A stretch of 64,000 nt of DNA, taken from the NCBI RefSeq assembly GCF_026341275.1, contig NZ_JAIFZO010000002.1:8090118-8154117 (forward strand), in the 5' to 3' direction. The position numbers and the translations under genes are program-made. Shown here piece after piece: positions 35,786 to 43,413 of the stretch; position 1 is the stretch's first letter, and each line of letters starts with the position of its first letter. Below the pieces are notes generated by a model, which was given only the letters and a program-made list of their open reading frames with translations, had not been told where the DNA came from and ran no database searches. This DNA comes from Streptomyces ortus. GTDB taxonomy: Bacteria > Actinomycetota > Actinomycetes > Streptomycetales > Streptomycetaceae.

Positions 35786-36757
35786 TCAGATCTTGCCGAC
35801 GCCCGCACCGGCGGTCACGGTCGCCTTGACGGTGGAGGCCGACTGGGCGGTGTAGCTGTACGGGATCGACGCCACGGAGCCACCGGTCTGGCCGGAGCCC
35901 GAGTTCACGAAGTAGTTGTTCTTGGCCACGAGCGAGCCCGCGTCGGAGGAACCCTCACCGAGGTGGTAGGGGTCGTCGGTGTTCTCGAAGTAGTTCCCCT
36001 CCACGAGGACGCCCGCGTTCTCGGTGGACGCCACACCGTAGGAGCCGACGTTGCTGAAGTAGTTGTTCAGCACGTGGACCGGGTTGCCGAACCGGACGCG
36101 CGGGTTGCGCTGGTTGGTGCCGTCGAACCAGTTGTGGTCGTACGTCACCTTCAACTTGCCCGTGTCCTCGCCGGAGTTGTCGTCCGAGTGGCCGAGCAGC
36201 ATGTTCTTGTCCTGGTTGTGGGTGCGGTTCCAGGACACCGTGATGTTCGTCGAGGAGCGCTTGATGTCGACGGCCCCGTCGTACGCGCCGGAGATGTCGT
36301 TGTGGTCGATGTGGACCTTCGTCGAGTACTGGACGTTGATGGCGTCGTCGTTCGAGCCGGTGAACGTGAGGTTCTGGATGATCACGTTGCTCACGCCGGC
36401 GACGTTCAGGCCGCTGCCGGTGATCTTCCCGGCGGTACCGACGCCGACGATGGTCTTGTTCGACGCGACCTTCGTCATCTCCGTCAGCGCGATGGTGCCG
36501 TTGACGCGGACGATCTGGGCCGCGCTGCTCTGCACAGCGGTCTTGAAGGCGGAGGCGTTGGTGACGGTCACCGTGCTGCCGCCGGCGCCACCCGTGGTAC
36601 CGGCTCCGAATCCGATGGGCGCCGCGGCTGCGGCGACCGCGGGCTCCAGCTCGGAGGCGGTGGAACTGCTCGCCGTGTTGGCTCCGATGACAGCCAGTGC
36701 GACGGCACTCGCGGCTGCGGCTCCGGTCAGGGTGAACCGTGCGCTCGTCCTGCGCAT
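35786..36757 (-). CDS. Secreted pectate lyase (PL1-type parallel beta-helix)
   Basis: A 323-residue exported lyase that cleaves polygalacturonate by beta-elimination. A Sec signal (FTLTGAAAASAVALAVIGAN, ~8-45) precedes a right-handed beta-helix with family hallmarks: NVIIQNLTF, K-V-H-I-D-H-N-D, G-A-V-D-I-K-R-S-S, VSWNRTHNQDK and the catalytic Arg region R-N-P-R-V-R-F-G (~215-220). GGAG precedes ATG 36757. It lies upstream of the LacI/AraC hybrid sensor and has a direct-repeat site in its promoter region, suggesting pectin-responsive control. Confidence 0.92.
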   Translation of the reverse strand: MRRTSARFTLTGAAAASAVALAVIGANTASSSTASELEPAVAAAAAPIGFGAGTTGGAGGSTVTVTNASAFKTAVQSSAAQIVRVNGTIALTEMTKVASNKTIVGVGTAGKITGSGLNVAGVSNVIIQNLTFTGSNDDAINVQYSTKVHIDHNDISGAYDGAVDIKRSSTNITVSWNRTHNQDKNMLLGHSDDNSGEDTGKLKVTYDHNWFDGTNQRNPRVRFGNPVHVLNNYFSNVGSYGVASTENAGVLVEGNYFENTDDPYHLGEGSSDAGSLVAKNNYFVNSGSGQTGGSVASIPYSYTAQSASTVKATVTAGAGVGKI

Positions 36758-37368
36758 GTGGATCTCCGTCCGTGGGGTTTTGGAGAAGTGACGTGCCAGT
36801 GCGGGTGCTGTGCCGGGGCCGCGCGGTCGGCTCGCTGTGAGACTAGAGCGACGGATGTGGACAATGACGTCCCGTGTGTGGACTATTGCGTGCCGCTGAC
36901 GCGCGCCGCTCAGGCGTCCTGCTCACGCGTCCTGCTTCATGGGGCAGCGGGGGCGTGCCGCCGCGCGGCGCACGGCTGGACCGTCCAGCCGTCGGAAGCC
37001 CGCCGTCAGGAGCCCGGCGGGAGGTCACTCACCGGGAGGTCACCCGGGCGGGCGGCGCGCAGCCGGTGGGCGCACTGCCGCATGCGCGGGCGATCGTCGC
37101 AGAACCAGCCCTGCCACGGCTCGTCCAGCCGGTGCCGGCGAGCGGGCTGACCTCCTGCGGGCGCCAACTGCGACCGCCGGTCGACGACCGCCACGTAGGA
37201 GATGCTCGCCGTGACCGGCCAGTCCGGGTGATACGAGCGCACTGTGGCCGCCGCGGGCACGGCAGCCAGCTCGCCCAGAAGTCGATCGTGGTCCCCGGCT
37301 GTGCCGCTGTGGTGTCAGGGGCGGCTGTGGGGGAACTCGTCGCTGATGAGTGGCTCAGGAGGCGCAGC
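36758..37368. other. 611-bp upstream region of pectate lyase with a possible gene remnant
   Basis: The left part (36758-36900) is the pectate lyase promoter. At 37006-37260 the minus strand has an 84-codon frame (VRSYHPDWPVTASISYVAVV ... PWQGWF) that continues without a start for another ~16 codons and has the look of a decayed Nudix- or similar enzyme fragment. I cannot support it as a gene. No repeats of note otherwise. Confidence 0.35.
36854..36890. promoter_or_regulatory. Two direct repeats 21 bp apart upstream of pectate lyase
   Basis: TGTGGACAATGACG (36856-36869) and TGTGGACTATTGCG (36877-36890) match at 11 of 14 positions and are exactly 21 bp apart, two helical turns. This is the classic geometry of AraC-type binding sites. 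They lie about 100-130 bp before the start codon. Confidence 0.55.
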
Positions 37369-37731
37369 ATGAGCATGATCCACGCGGCCGATGTGCGTGA
37401 GTGGCGCAATCGCGATGTCGTCGACCTCAAGGGGCACAAGATCGGCGTGCTCGAATCGATCTACGTGAACACCGCCACCGACGAGTCGGCGATGGCCACG
37501 GTCCGTATCGGGCTGCCCACCCGTCAGCGGCTGGCGTTCGTCCCGCTCGACGACGCGGTCCTCGGACCCGACTACGTGCGGGTTGCCTACCCCAAGGCGC
37601 TGGTGAAGAAGGCGCCCTCCGTGGGCATGGACGACATCCTCCCCGCCGAGGAGGAGGAAGCGATCTTCCAGCACTACGACCTGGCCTATCGGACGGGCGC
37701 GAATGGCGAGAGGCAACTCGCGCGTCGTTGA
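37369..37731 (+). CDS. PRC-barrel domain protein
   Basis: A 120-residue protein whose N-terminal ~75 residues form a PRC-barrel (REWRNRDVVDLKGHKIGVLE, then R-Q-R-L-A-F-V-P-L-D-D-A), with an acidic tail (DDILPAEEEEAIFQHYDLAY). AGGAGG lies 6 nt before ATG 37369. PRC-barrels occur in photosystem, RimM and stress proteins; in actinomycetes free-standing copies are common and uncharacterised. A small membrane-protein gene follows after 27 bp and is probably co-transcribed. Confidence 0.85.
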   Translation: MSMIHAADVREWRNRDVVDLKGHKIGVLESIYVNTATDESAMATVRIGLPTRQRLAFVPLDDAVLGPDYVRVAYPKALVKKAPSVGMDDILPAEEEEAIFQHYDLAYRTGANGERQLARR

Positions 37732-37758
37732 CTCCCTACTCAGTCTGAAGGTGCCGCC

Positions 37759-37929
37759 ATGGCTCTGTTCCTGTTTCTCGTCCTGGTCGCCGTCGTGCTC
37801 GGGATCATCGGGGTGGTCGCGAAGGGACTGGCCTACCTGCTGGTGATCGGCATCGTGGTCTTCGTGGCGGCCCTGGCCCTCACGGCCGTGCGCTGGTCCC
37901 GGCGCTCCAGCCACCGCCCCATCCGCTGA
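37759..37929 (+). CDS. Small hydrophobic membrane protein (56 residues)
   Basis: M-A-L-F-L-F-L-V-L-V opens two hydrophobic helices (residues ~2-20 and ~24-44) joined by A-K-G, then a basic tail (RWSRRSSHRPIR), giving a predicted cytoplasmic C-terminus. It is 27 bp downstream of the PRC-barrel gene and followed by a strong terminator, supporting a two-gene operon. The ribosome site (GAAGGTGCC) is modest. Function unknown. Confidence 0.65.
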   Translation: MALFLFLVLVAVVLGIIGVVAKGLAYLLVIGIVVFVAALALTAVRWSRRSSHRPIR

Positions 37930-37947
37930 CGGCGCGACGACACACCT

Positions 37948-37982
37948 CCGCCCCGGCGGACTCGGTGAGTCCGCCGGGGCGG
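37948..37982. terminator. Bidirectional terminator
   Basis: A perfect 16-bp stem (37948-37963 with 37967-37982) and a 3-nt loop lie between convergent stops at 37929 and 38037. Confidence 0.85.
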
Positions 37983-38036
37983 GCCGGACCGGTGCGGGGA
38001 TCCCCGCCCTCCCGCGCCGGCCGGAAGGAGCGGTGG

Positions 38037-38486
38037 TCAGCGGGTCGAGGTGACCCGCTGCTCCTTGAGCGCGGCACAGTTGGAGCCGGTCACCTGCACG
38101 TACACGTTGCTGATGTGGCCGCCCCAGTCGACGCAGTGACCCTTGCCGTACACGTACGCCGGTCCCGCGTACGACGTGTACCGGCCGTAGTCCTGGTCGC
38201 CCTCGTCGGTGTCGGGGATGTAGACCCACGTGGACATGTCCACGGCCGTGCCCGGGTTCTTGCGGATGGTCGCGACGCAGTTCTTGCCGTTCGAGGCGTT
38301 GTACGTCAGGTACACCGTGCCCAGCGAGCCGACGGGAGCCGAGTTCACGGTCTTGTAGGCGCTGCCGCAGACCTTCTGCGGGGTGGTGTTGGGTGCGGCG
38401 GAGGCGGGCGCGGCCAGGGCCGTAGTGGTCCCCACCGCCAGGGCGGCGAACGCGACGACAGGCAGGACGGAACGGTTGAATCTCAT
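38037..38486 (-). CDS. Spore-associated protein A-like secreted protein
   Basis: A 149-residue exported protein: signal peptide to about residue 31 (VVAFAALAVGTTTALAAPAS), then a Cys-containing domain with VCGSAYKTVNSAPVGSLGTV, Y-N-A-S-N-G-K-N-C-V-A-T and AGPAYVYGKGHCVDWGG, the pattern of Streptomyces spore-associated SapA-type proteins. AAGGGGGAA precedes ATG 38486. Such proteins accumulate on or with spores; molecular role unknown. Confidence 0.8.
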   Translation of the reverse strand: MRFNRSVLPVVAFAALAVGTTTALAAPASAAPNTTPQKVCGSAYKTVNSAPVGSLGTVYLTYNASNGKNCVATIRKNPGTAVDMSTWVYIPDTDEGDQDYGRYTSYAGPAYVYGKGHCVDWGGHISNVYVQVTGSNCAALKEQRVTSTR

Positions 38487-38630
38487 ATTTCCCCCTTGTG
38501 GCCTTTGTGATCTTTGCTGTCTGTTGCTCCTGCCTGATATGACACGCGAGGTATGACAAGGGTTGTACGCGATCCTCAAAAGGCGGGCGGTTCGCGGTTC
38601 GGGGTGGTGCCGTCCCTCAGATGCCGTATC

Positions 38631-39371
38631 TCAGATCTGGTTGAGGCCGCCGTCGACGTACAGGCTCGAACCGGTGATGAAGCTGCTCTGATCGGAAGCG
38701 AGGAAGGCCACCGCGGCGGCCACCTCCTCGGGGCGTCCGAGCCGGCCCATCGGCACCCGCGTGGTCAGTAGCTGCTTGAACCCCTCCGGATCGGGGCTGA
38801 GCACCGACAGGGCGGGAGTGTCGGTCGGGCCGGGCGTGACCGTGTTGACCCGGATGCCGCGGCCCTTGAGTTCGTTGGCCCAGGTCCGGGAGAACGACCG
38901 GGTGGCGGCCTTGGTCGCCGCGTACACGCCGAGCGCCGCATCCCCGACGTCCACGTTCGTGGAGCCGTTCAGGATCACCGAGGCACCGTCGTTGAGCAGG
39001 GGCAGCGCCTTCTGCACGGTGAACAGCGTGCCGCGGACGTTGATGCCGAAGAGCGTGTCGAAGTGTTCCTCGGTGATCTGCTCCAGCGGTACGAGCGCGG
39101 CGATGGAGGCGTTCGCGAACAGTACGTCCAGGCCGCGTCCCCGGGCGCGGACCGCCTCGTAGAGCCGGTCCAGGTCGGCCAGGTCCGCGATGTCGCCGGT
39201 CACCCCGGTCGCCGATGGACCGATGACCTCGACGGCCGCGTCGAGCTCGGCCTTGCGCCGTCCCGTGATGAACACATGGGCGCCCTCGGTCGCCAGTCGC
39301 ACTGCGGCGGCCAGTCCGATGCCGGCGCTGCCCCCGGTGACGAGAGCGGTCTTTCCCTCCAGAAGTCCCAC
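38631..39371 (-). CDS. SDR-family NAD(P)-dependent oxidoreductase
   Basis: A complete 246-residue classical SDR: T-G-G-S-A-G-I-G cofactor motif (~12-19), the N-A-S variant of NNAG, catalytic Ser in NGSTNV, Y-A-A-T-K (YxxxK), and a C-terminal SSFITGSSLYVDGG. GTG 39371 is the start (V-G-L-L-E-G-K), with AAGGGG about 8 nt upstream. Divergent from a TetR regulator with two shared operators between them, so it is almost certainly that regulator's target. Substrate unknown. Confidence 0.92.
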   Translation of the reverse strand: MGLLEGKTALVTGGSAGIGLAAAVRLATEGAHVFITGRRKAELDAAVEVIGPSATGVTGDIADLADLDRLYEAVRARGRGLDVLFANASIAALVPLEQITEEHFDTLFGINVRGTLFTVQKALPLLNDGASVILNGSTNVDVGDAALGVYAATKAATRSFSRTWANELKGRGIRVNTVTPGPTDTPALSVLSPDPEGFKQLLTTRVPMGRLGRPEEVAAAVAFLASDQSSFITGSSLYVDGGLNQI

Positions 39372-39390
39372 TTCGAAGCCCCTTCGACTT

Positions 39391-39411
39391 ATGTAGCGAT
39401 CGCTGCGGAAG
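39391..39411. promoter_or_regulatory. TetR operator, site 1
   Basis: GTAGCGATCGCTGC shares the palindromic core AGCGATCGCT and the flanking GGAAG with site 2. It lies 20 bp upstream of the SDR start, where a bound repressor would block transcription. Confidence 0.75.
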
Positions 39412-39425
39412 TCCCGACGGTAGCA

Positions 39426-39449
39426 CTTCTGCAGCGATCGCTGCAGAAG
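39426..39449. promoter_or_regulatory. TetR operator, site 2 (24-bp perfect palindrome)
   Basis: A perfect 24-bp palindrome centred on CGATCG (left arm CTTCTGCAGCGA). Its centre is 38 bp from that of site 1. A TAGACT -10-like hexamer for the TetR gene lies just downstream. Confidence 0.85.
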
Positions 39450-39506
39450 GCGTAGACTGCGGGGGTGGATGTGGAGAGGAACACGGAGAGGAAACAGGGC
39501 GGCTCC

Positions 39507-40091
39507 ATGGGCCGACCGCGGGCATTCGACGCCGACGACGCTCTCGAGCGCGCCATGCTGGTCTTCTGGAGACACGGCTACGAGGGGGCCAGCACCGCGA
39601 ACCTGACGAACGCGATGGGCATCTCCACGACCAGCATGTACGCGGCCTTCGGCAACAAGGAGAAGCTGTTCCGCAAGGTGCTGGAGCGCTACACCGCGGG
39701 CCCTAGCGAGTACATGGCCCGAGCGCTGGAAGAGCCGACCGCCCTCGGTGTCGCCACCGCGATCCTGGCCGGCACCGTGCGGACCACCACCCGTCCGGCC
39801 AGTCCCCACGGGTGCCTGGGCGTCCAGAGCGCCCTTGCCGCCAGCGACTCGGGCCAGGAAGTCCGCGACCTCCTCGTCGACTGGCGCAACGACGGCTACA
39901 CCCGCGTACGGGAGAGGTTCCAGCGGGCCGTGGACGAAGGCGACCTGCCCGCGGACGCCGATCCGGGGCTCCTGGCCCGCTACATCACCACCTTCGGCTA
40001 CGGCATCGCCGTACAGGCCGCGAGCGGTGTCGGCCGTGCCGAACTCCAGGAGACGGTCGACGCGGCCCTGCGCGACTGGCCACCCCGCTGA
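39507..40091 (+). CDS. TetR/AcrR-family repressor of the divergent SDR gene
   Basis: A 194-residue TetR protein: HTH A-M-G-I-S-T-T-S-M-Y-A-A-F-G-N-K-E-K-L (~35-53) and a TetR_C-type ligand domain with the S-P-H-G-C-L-G motif seen in AcrR-like reductase regulators. ATG 39507 gives the typical M-G-R-P-R-A-F-D beginning; the GTG at 39465 is less likely. Control by the palindromes at 39391-39449 is inferred from position. Confidence 0.9.
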   Translation: MGRPRAFDADDALERAMLVFWRHGYEGASTANLTNAMGISTTSMYAAFGNKEKLFRKVLERYTAGPSEYMARALEEPTALGVATAILAGTVRTTTRPASPHGCLGVQSALAASDSGQEVRDLLVDWRNDGYTRVRERFQRAVDEGDLPADADPGLLARYITTFGYGIAVQAASGVGRAELQETVDAALRDWPPR

Positions 40092-40276
40092 GCCCCCTGC
40101 GCGCTGGGACGGCGTCCACGTCCACCAGGTGACGGGAAGGTGCGAAACGCGGCAGACCCGGCTGCCGCCGATCCACGTGAGGTCCCGTAAGTCCTCGGAC
40201 GCTCGGCGGCCGTCAAGGCCGCGGCTCCCCGGGGCGCGGCGGCCCGTTGTCAGTGGCGGGTGGAAAGCTGAATGTC

Positions 40277-40552
40277 GTGAATGGCGACGAGCAGCTGCTG
40301 CGCGGCCGGATATACGGCCATGACCACGACGACCCCGATCCGGGCCCACGCCCGGGCCGCTCCTACGTCGCCCTGGTCGGCGGCCCCCTGGACGGACTGC
40401 TCCTGGACGTCACCGACTGGACACCGGATCAGATCGCCGAGGGTGCCGTGCTGTCCACCGAGCTCGGCCGGTTCGGCGCCGGCGGCCGGGCTCTGTACGA
40501 CCCGCGTCCGTCCGACCCGGGCCGCTTCGACTGGTCCGGTGACAGCCCCTGA
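40277..40552 (+). CDS. Small conserved-looking hypothetical protein
   Basis: A 91-residue protein of unknown function. The middle (RSYVALVGGPLDGLLLDVTDW) reads as a beta-hairpin of the kind seen in many short actinobacterial proteins that describe a displayed or bound surface; the rest is hydrophilic. GTG 40277 is chosen because GGAAAG lies about 12 nt upstream; a TTG at 40247 is possible. No family assigned. Confidence 0.6.
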   Translation: MNGDEQLLRGRIYGHDHDDPDPGPRPGRSYVALVGGPLDGLLLDVTDWTPDQIAEGAVLSTELGRFGAGGRALYDPRPSDPGRFDWSGDSP

Positions 40553-40586
40553 TCTCCGCGGGGGAGGCCGACCGGGGTGGGCGCGG

Positions 40587-40796
40587 TCAGCCGTCGCCGT
40601 TGACCATGGCGGCGGTCAGGACGTTGCCGCCGACTCCCCAGCCGCCGTCGGCGACCTCGTCGACGAGCACGACGGTGGTGGCACGGGCCCGCTCACCGTA
40701 GATCTCCGCGTACAGGTCGGTGGTGCGCTCGACGATCTTCTTCTTGTCCTCGGCGCTGATGGTCCCGGCGGGGACCTTGAAGTTGGCGAAAGGCAT
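40587..40796 (-). CDS. 4-oxalocrotonate tautomerase-family protein
   Basis: A 69-residue tautomerase-superfamily monomer. The catalytic Pro follows the initiator Met (M-P-F-A-N-F-K-V-P-A-G), and KKKIVERTTDLYAEI is the standard helix. ATG 40796 is fixed by the need for N-terminal Pro; AGGAGA lies upstream. Divergent from the XRE regulator at 40984, which is a probable controller. Substrate unknown. Confidence 0.88.
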   Translation of the reverse strand: MPFANFKVPAGTISAEDKKKIVERTTDLYAEIYGERARATTVVLVDEVADGGWGVGGNVLTAAMVNGDG

Positions 40797-40983
40797 GAGG
40801 TGTCTCCTGGGTGGTCGACTCAATGGTCGGCCGAACGGTCAGTTGCACCGGCATCTGGATGTTCGGCGTTCCGCGGCCTCGGACGGTCCGTGGCCACGCC
40901 CTCAAGCCTGTGCGACGAGGGCCGGTGCAACCAGGGGATGCCATCCCCTGGGTCCATGGCCTGGGCGGGCACACAATGGACGA

Positions 40984-41841
40984 ATGAGTTCCGCGAAGTA
41001 CACCGAGCTCGGGGCGTTCCTGCGGTCGAGGCGCGACCGCATCCGCCCGACCGACGTCGGGTTCCCCTCCGGACCCCGGCGCCGGGTACCGGGGCTGCGC
41101 CGCGACGAGGTCGCCCAGCTCGCGGGAGCGTCCGTGGACTACTACAACGAACTCGAACGGGGAGCGGGATCCCAGCCGTCCGAGCAGATGCTCGCCGCAC
41201 TGGCCAGGGCTCTGCGGCTGACCGCCGACGAGCGCGACTACCTCTACCGGCTGGCGGGCCGGCCGGTGCCCGCGCCCGGAGGACCCGCCTCACACGTCCA
41301 TCCCGGCATGCTCGACCTGCTGAACCGTCTGACGTCGACCCCCGCTCAGGTCATCACCGACCTGCACGTCACCCTCGTACAGAATCCGCTCGCGGTGGCC
41401 CTGCTGGGGGATCATTCGGGGTTTCGCGGGGCCCGGGCCAGTCTTGTCCACCGGTGGTTCTCCGACCCCGACACCCGGAACCTGTACCCGGAAGCCGACC
41501 ACGAGGCCCAGTCCCGTGTCTTCGTCGCCGATCTGCGGGCAGCCGCCGCCCGGCGGGACAAGAAGGATCCCGAAGCCGGCTCGCTGATCAGCTTCCTGCT
41601 CGACACCTCCGCCGAATTCGCCGCGCTGTGGGCCGTGCACGACGTGGCGTTCCGGCGGGACGACCGCAAGCGCCTCAACCACCGCACGCTGGGCCTCGTC
41701 GAGGTCAACTGCCTCAATCTGTTCAGCGAGGACGGCAGGCAGCGGCTGCTGTGGTTCACCCCCGCGGTCGGTACCGACAGCGCCGACCTGCTCGACCTGC
41801 TCGCGGTCCTCGGCACACAGGAGGTCGTCGAACCGACCTGA
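40984..41841 (+). CDS. XRE-family regulator with MmyB-like C-terminal domain
   Basis: A 285-residue regulator. The N-terminal HTH (RVPGLRRDEVAQLAGASVDY, residues ~38-57) and the following ~180-residue MmyB-like ligand-binding domain (LVQNPLAVALLGDHSG, then SLVHRWFSDPDTRNLYPEAD) define a large Streptomyces class that typically controls a divergent redox gene; here that gene is the tautomerase. ATG 40984 has no strong Shine-Dalgarno. It is similar in architecture to the regulator at 49091. Confidence 0.92.
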   Translation: MSSAKYTELGAFLRSRRDRIRPTDVGFPSGPRRRVPGLRRDEVAQLAGASVDYYNELERGAGSQPSEQMLAALARALRLTADERDYLYRLAGRPVPAPGGPASHVHPGMLDLLNRLTSTPAQVITDLHVTLVQNPLAVALLGDHSGFRGARASLVHRWFSDPDTRNLYPEADHEAQSRVFVADLRAAAARRDKKDPEAGSLISFLLDTSAEFAALWAVHDVAFRRDDRKRLNHRTLGLVEVNCLNLFSEDGRQRLLWFTPAVGTDSADLLDLLAVLGTQEVVEPT

Positions 41842-41939
41842 CGAGGGAGGCGGCCCGCAACGGGCCACCACGGGTGTCATCCGTGGGTGTACGCCCGCAG
41901 GCCGATGCCCGTGCCGCACGCGCGCCCTATGCTCGCGCC

Positions 41940-43175
41940 ATGCCAGCGCATCCACGCCAGCTTCCGCTGCTCGAACGCCTGTCGCCCGGCCGCTGGACGG
42001 CGGTCGTCTGGGGCGGGGCCATGGCTTTCGCGTGCGTCGACGAGTTCTTCGTCCTGCCGGGCGACGCCGTCCGGGACGGCCAGGTCGTACCCGGCTTCGA
42101 CCTGACCTGGGTGAGCGGCCCGATCCTGCTGGGTGCCGCCGTCCTCGTCCTGACGGCCTGCCGGATCCTGCGCACCCGCCCGCTCGTGGCCTACGCGCTC
42201 CTGCTGCTCGGCTCGGCGCTCGGGGCGGGACTGCTCGGCCAGGCCGCCGAATTCCCGCTCGTGCAGTTCCTGGCGCCGGACGTCGCCCTGTACTTCGTCG
42301 CGGCCACCACGACGCGACGCGTCTCAGGCCTGGCGGCCGGCATGGCACTCACCGTGCTGATGATCCCGTTGACGGTACGGCTGTCCGGGGGCGGCGGCAT
42401 CAACACCGCGGGGCAGCTGGCCGTGGCCCTCATGGTGCTCGTGGCCTGGCTCCTCGGCAACTCCGCCCGCCGGTCCCGGCTCCATGCCGAGCAGTCCAGG
42501 GCGCAGGCCGCCGTCCAGGCCACCACCGCCGAACGTCTGCGCATCGCGCGGGAGTTGCACGACGTCGTCGCGCACACGATCGGCATCGTCGCCCTCCAGG
42601 CCGGTGCCGCCCGCCGTGTCATCGACACACAGCCGGACCGGGCCAGGGAAGCACTCGGCGAGGTGGAGAACGCGAGCCGGGAGACACTGTCCGGACTGCG
42701 CAGGATGCTCGGCGCGCTGCGTGCGGCGGACGCGGCGGACGGTCCGTCGTACGAAGCGCCGAGCCTGTCGGACGTCGACGCGCCGGCCGCGGCCACCACG
42801 GCGGCGGGGGTGCGGGTCGTCGTGCGGTGGGACGGTCGTCGGCGGCCCCTGCCGCCGGACATCGACCTGTCGGCGTACCGCATCGTCCAAGAGGCGGTCA
42901 CCAACGTGGTCAGACACGCGGGCGCCCGCTCGTGTCTGGTGCGCGTCGACCACCGGGACGCGGAGCTGACTCCGGAGATCACCGACACGGGGCGTGGACC
43001 CGGCGGCGACGGCTCCCGCGCCGGTTACGGCCTCGTGGGCATGCGCGAACGAGTCGCCCTGCTGCAGGGGGAGTTCACCGCGGGCGCGCGCCCAGGGGGC
43101 GGATTCCGGGTGACGGCCCGACTGCCGCTGCCCGACCCGGCGCCGTACGAGAAACCGACACCACTGGCCTCGTGA
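41940..43175 (+). CDS. NarL-type sensor histidine kinase, orphan
   Basis: A 411-residue membrane kinase with several N-terminal transmembrane helices (~20-175), a short coiled linker, HisKA_3 H-box R-E-L-H-D-V-V-A-H (His ~207) and HATPase (IVQEAVTNVVRHA N-box, GYGLVGMRERV G-box). In ITDTGRGPGGDG the G1 box is recognisable. No response regulator follows: the operon ends at a terminator. ATG 41940. The reading frame is open far upstream to 40281, but that part overlaps the XRE gene. Confidence 0.9.
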   Translation: MPAHPRQLPLLERLSPGRWTAVVWGGAMAFACVDEFFVLPGDAVRDGQVVPGFDLTWVSGPILLGAAVLVLTACRILRTRPLVAYALLLLGSALGAGLLGQAAEFPLVQFLAPDVALYFVAATTTRRVSGLAAGMALTVLMIPLTVRLSGGGGINTAGQLAVALMVLVAWLLGNSARRSRLHAEQSRAQAAVQATTAERLRIARELHDVVAHTIGIVALQAGAARRVIDTQPDRAREALGEVENASRETLSGLRRMLGALRAADAADGPSYEAPSLSDVDAPAAATTAAGVRVVVRWDGRRRPLPPDIDLSAYRIVQEAVTNVVRHAGARSCLVRVDHRDAELTPEITDTGRGPGGDGSRAGYGLVGMRERVALLQGEFTAGARPGGGFRVTARLPLPDPAPYEKPTPLAS

Positions 43176-43196
43176 CCGGAGGAACCGGCCGGACAC

Positions 43197-43238
43197 AAGC
43201 ATGCCCGGCTGGACGGGGGACCAGCCGGGCATGGGCTT
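43197..43238 (+). terminator. Terminator after the sensor kinase gene
   Basis: ATGCCCGGCTGG (43201-43212) pairs perfectly with 43221-43232 around an 8-nt loop, with an outer AAGC/GCTT pairing across a 2-nt bulge. Confidence 0.8.
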
Positions 43239-43284
43239 GTGGGGGAGGGCCGGCGCGTTGCCACGCGCTGGGCGGCTCGCCTGA

Positions 43285-43413
43285 TCAGTGATGTCCGTGA
43301 GCGGAGCTCGACGCGCCGCCGAACAGCCGTGCCACGGCCCGGAAAGGCAGGGTGACGACGGTGGCGACGGCTCCGCCGATGGAGCGAAGAACATCTGCGA
43401 TTGCCTTCAACAC
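43285..43413 (-). CDS. 42-residue amphipathic small protein
   Basis: GTG 43413 with GGAGG 6 nt upstream opens M-L-K-A-I-A-D-V-L-R-S-I-G-G, then A-V-A-T-V-V-T-L-P-F-R-A-V-A-R-L-F-G-G and an H-G-H-H tail. One hydrophobic helix with spaced Arg/Lys suggests a membrane-surface or membrane-inserted peptide. The L-P-F-R-A-x-A-R-L-F-G-G block is familiar to me from short actinobacterial proteins of unknown role. The same frame extends upstream to 43656 through a tandem repeat without a ribosome site. Confidence 0.6.
   Translation of the reverse strand: MLKAIADVLRSIGGAVATVVTLPFRAVARLFGGASSSAHGHH

Noticed and set aside
37006..37260. An 84-codon minus-strand frame that could be a Nudix-like gene
   Set aside because: No ribosome site, the plausible protein similarity runs through the putative start, and no Nudix box is visible; at most a remnant.
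40281..41939. Upstream continuation of the sensor kinase frame
   Set aside because: Runs antisense or out of frame through the XRE gene; ATG 41940 begins a normal kinase.
43176..43284. Search for a response regulator partner of the NarL-type kinase
   Set aside because: The gene ends at a terminator and the next genes are on the other strand; no receiver-HTH protein is nearby.
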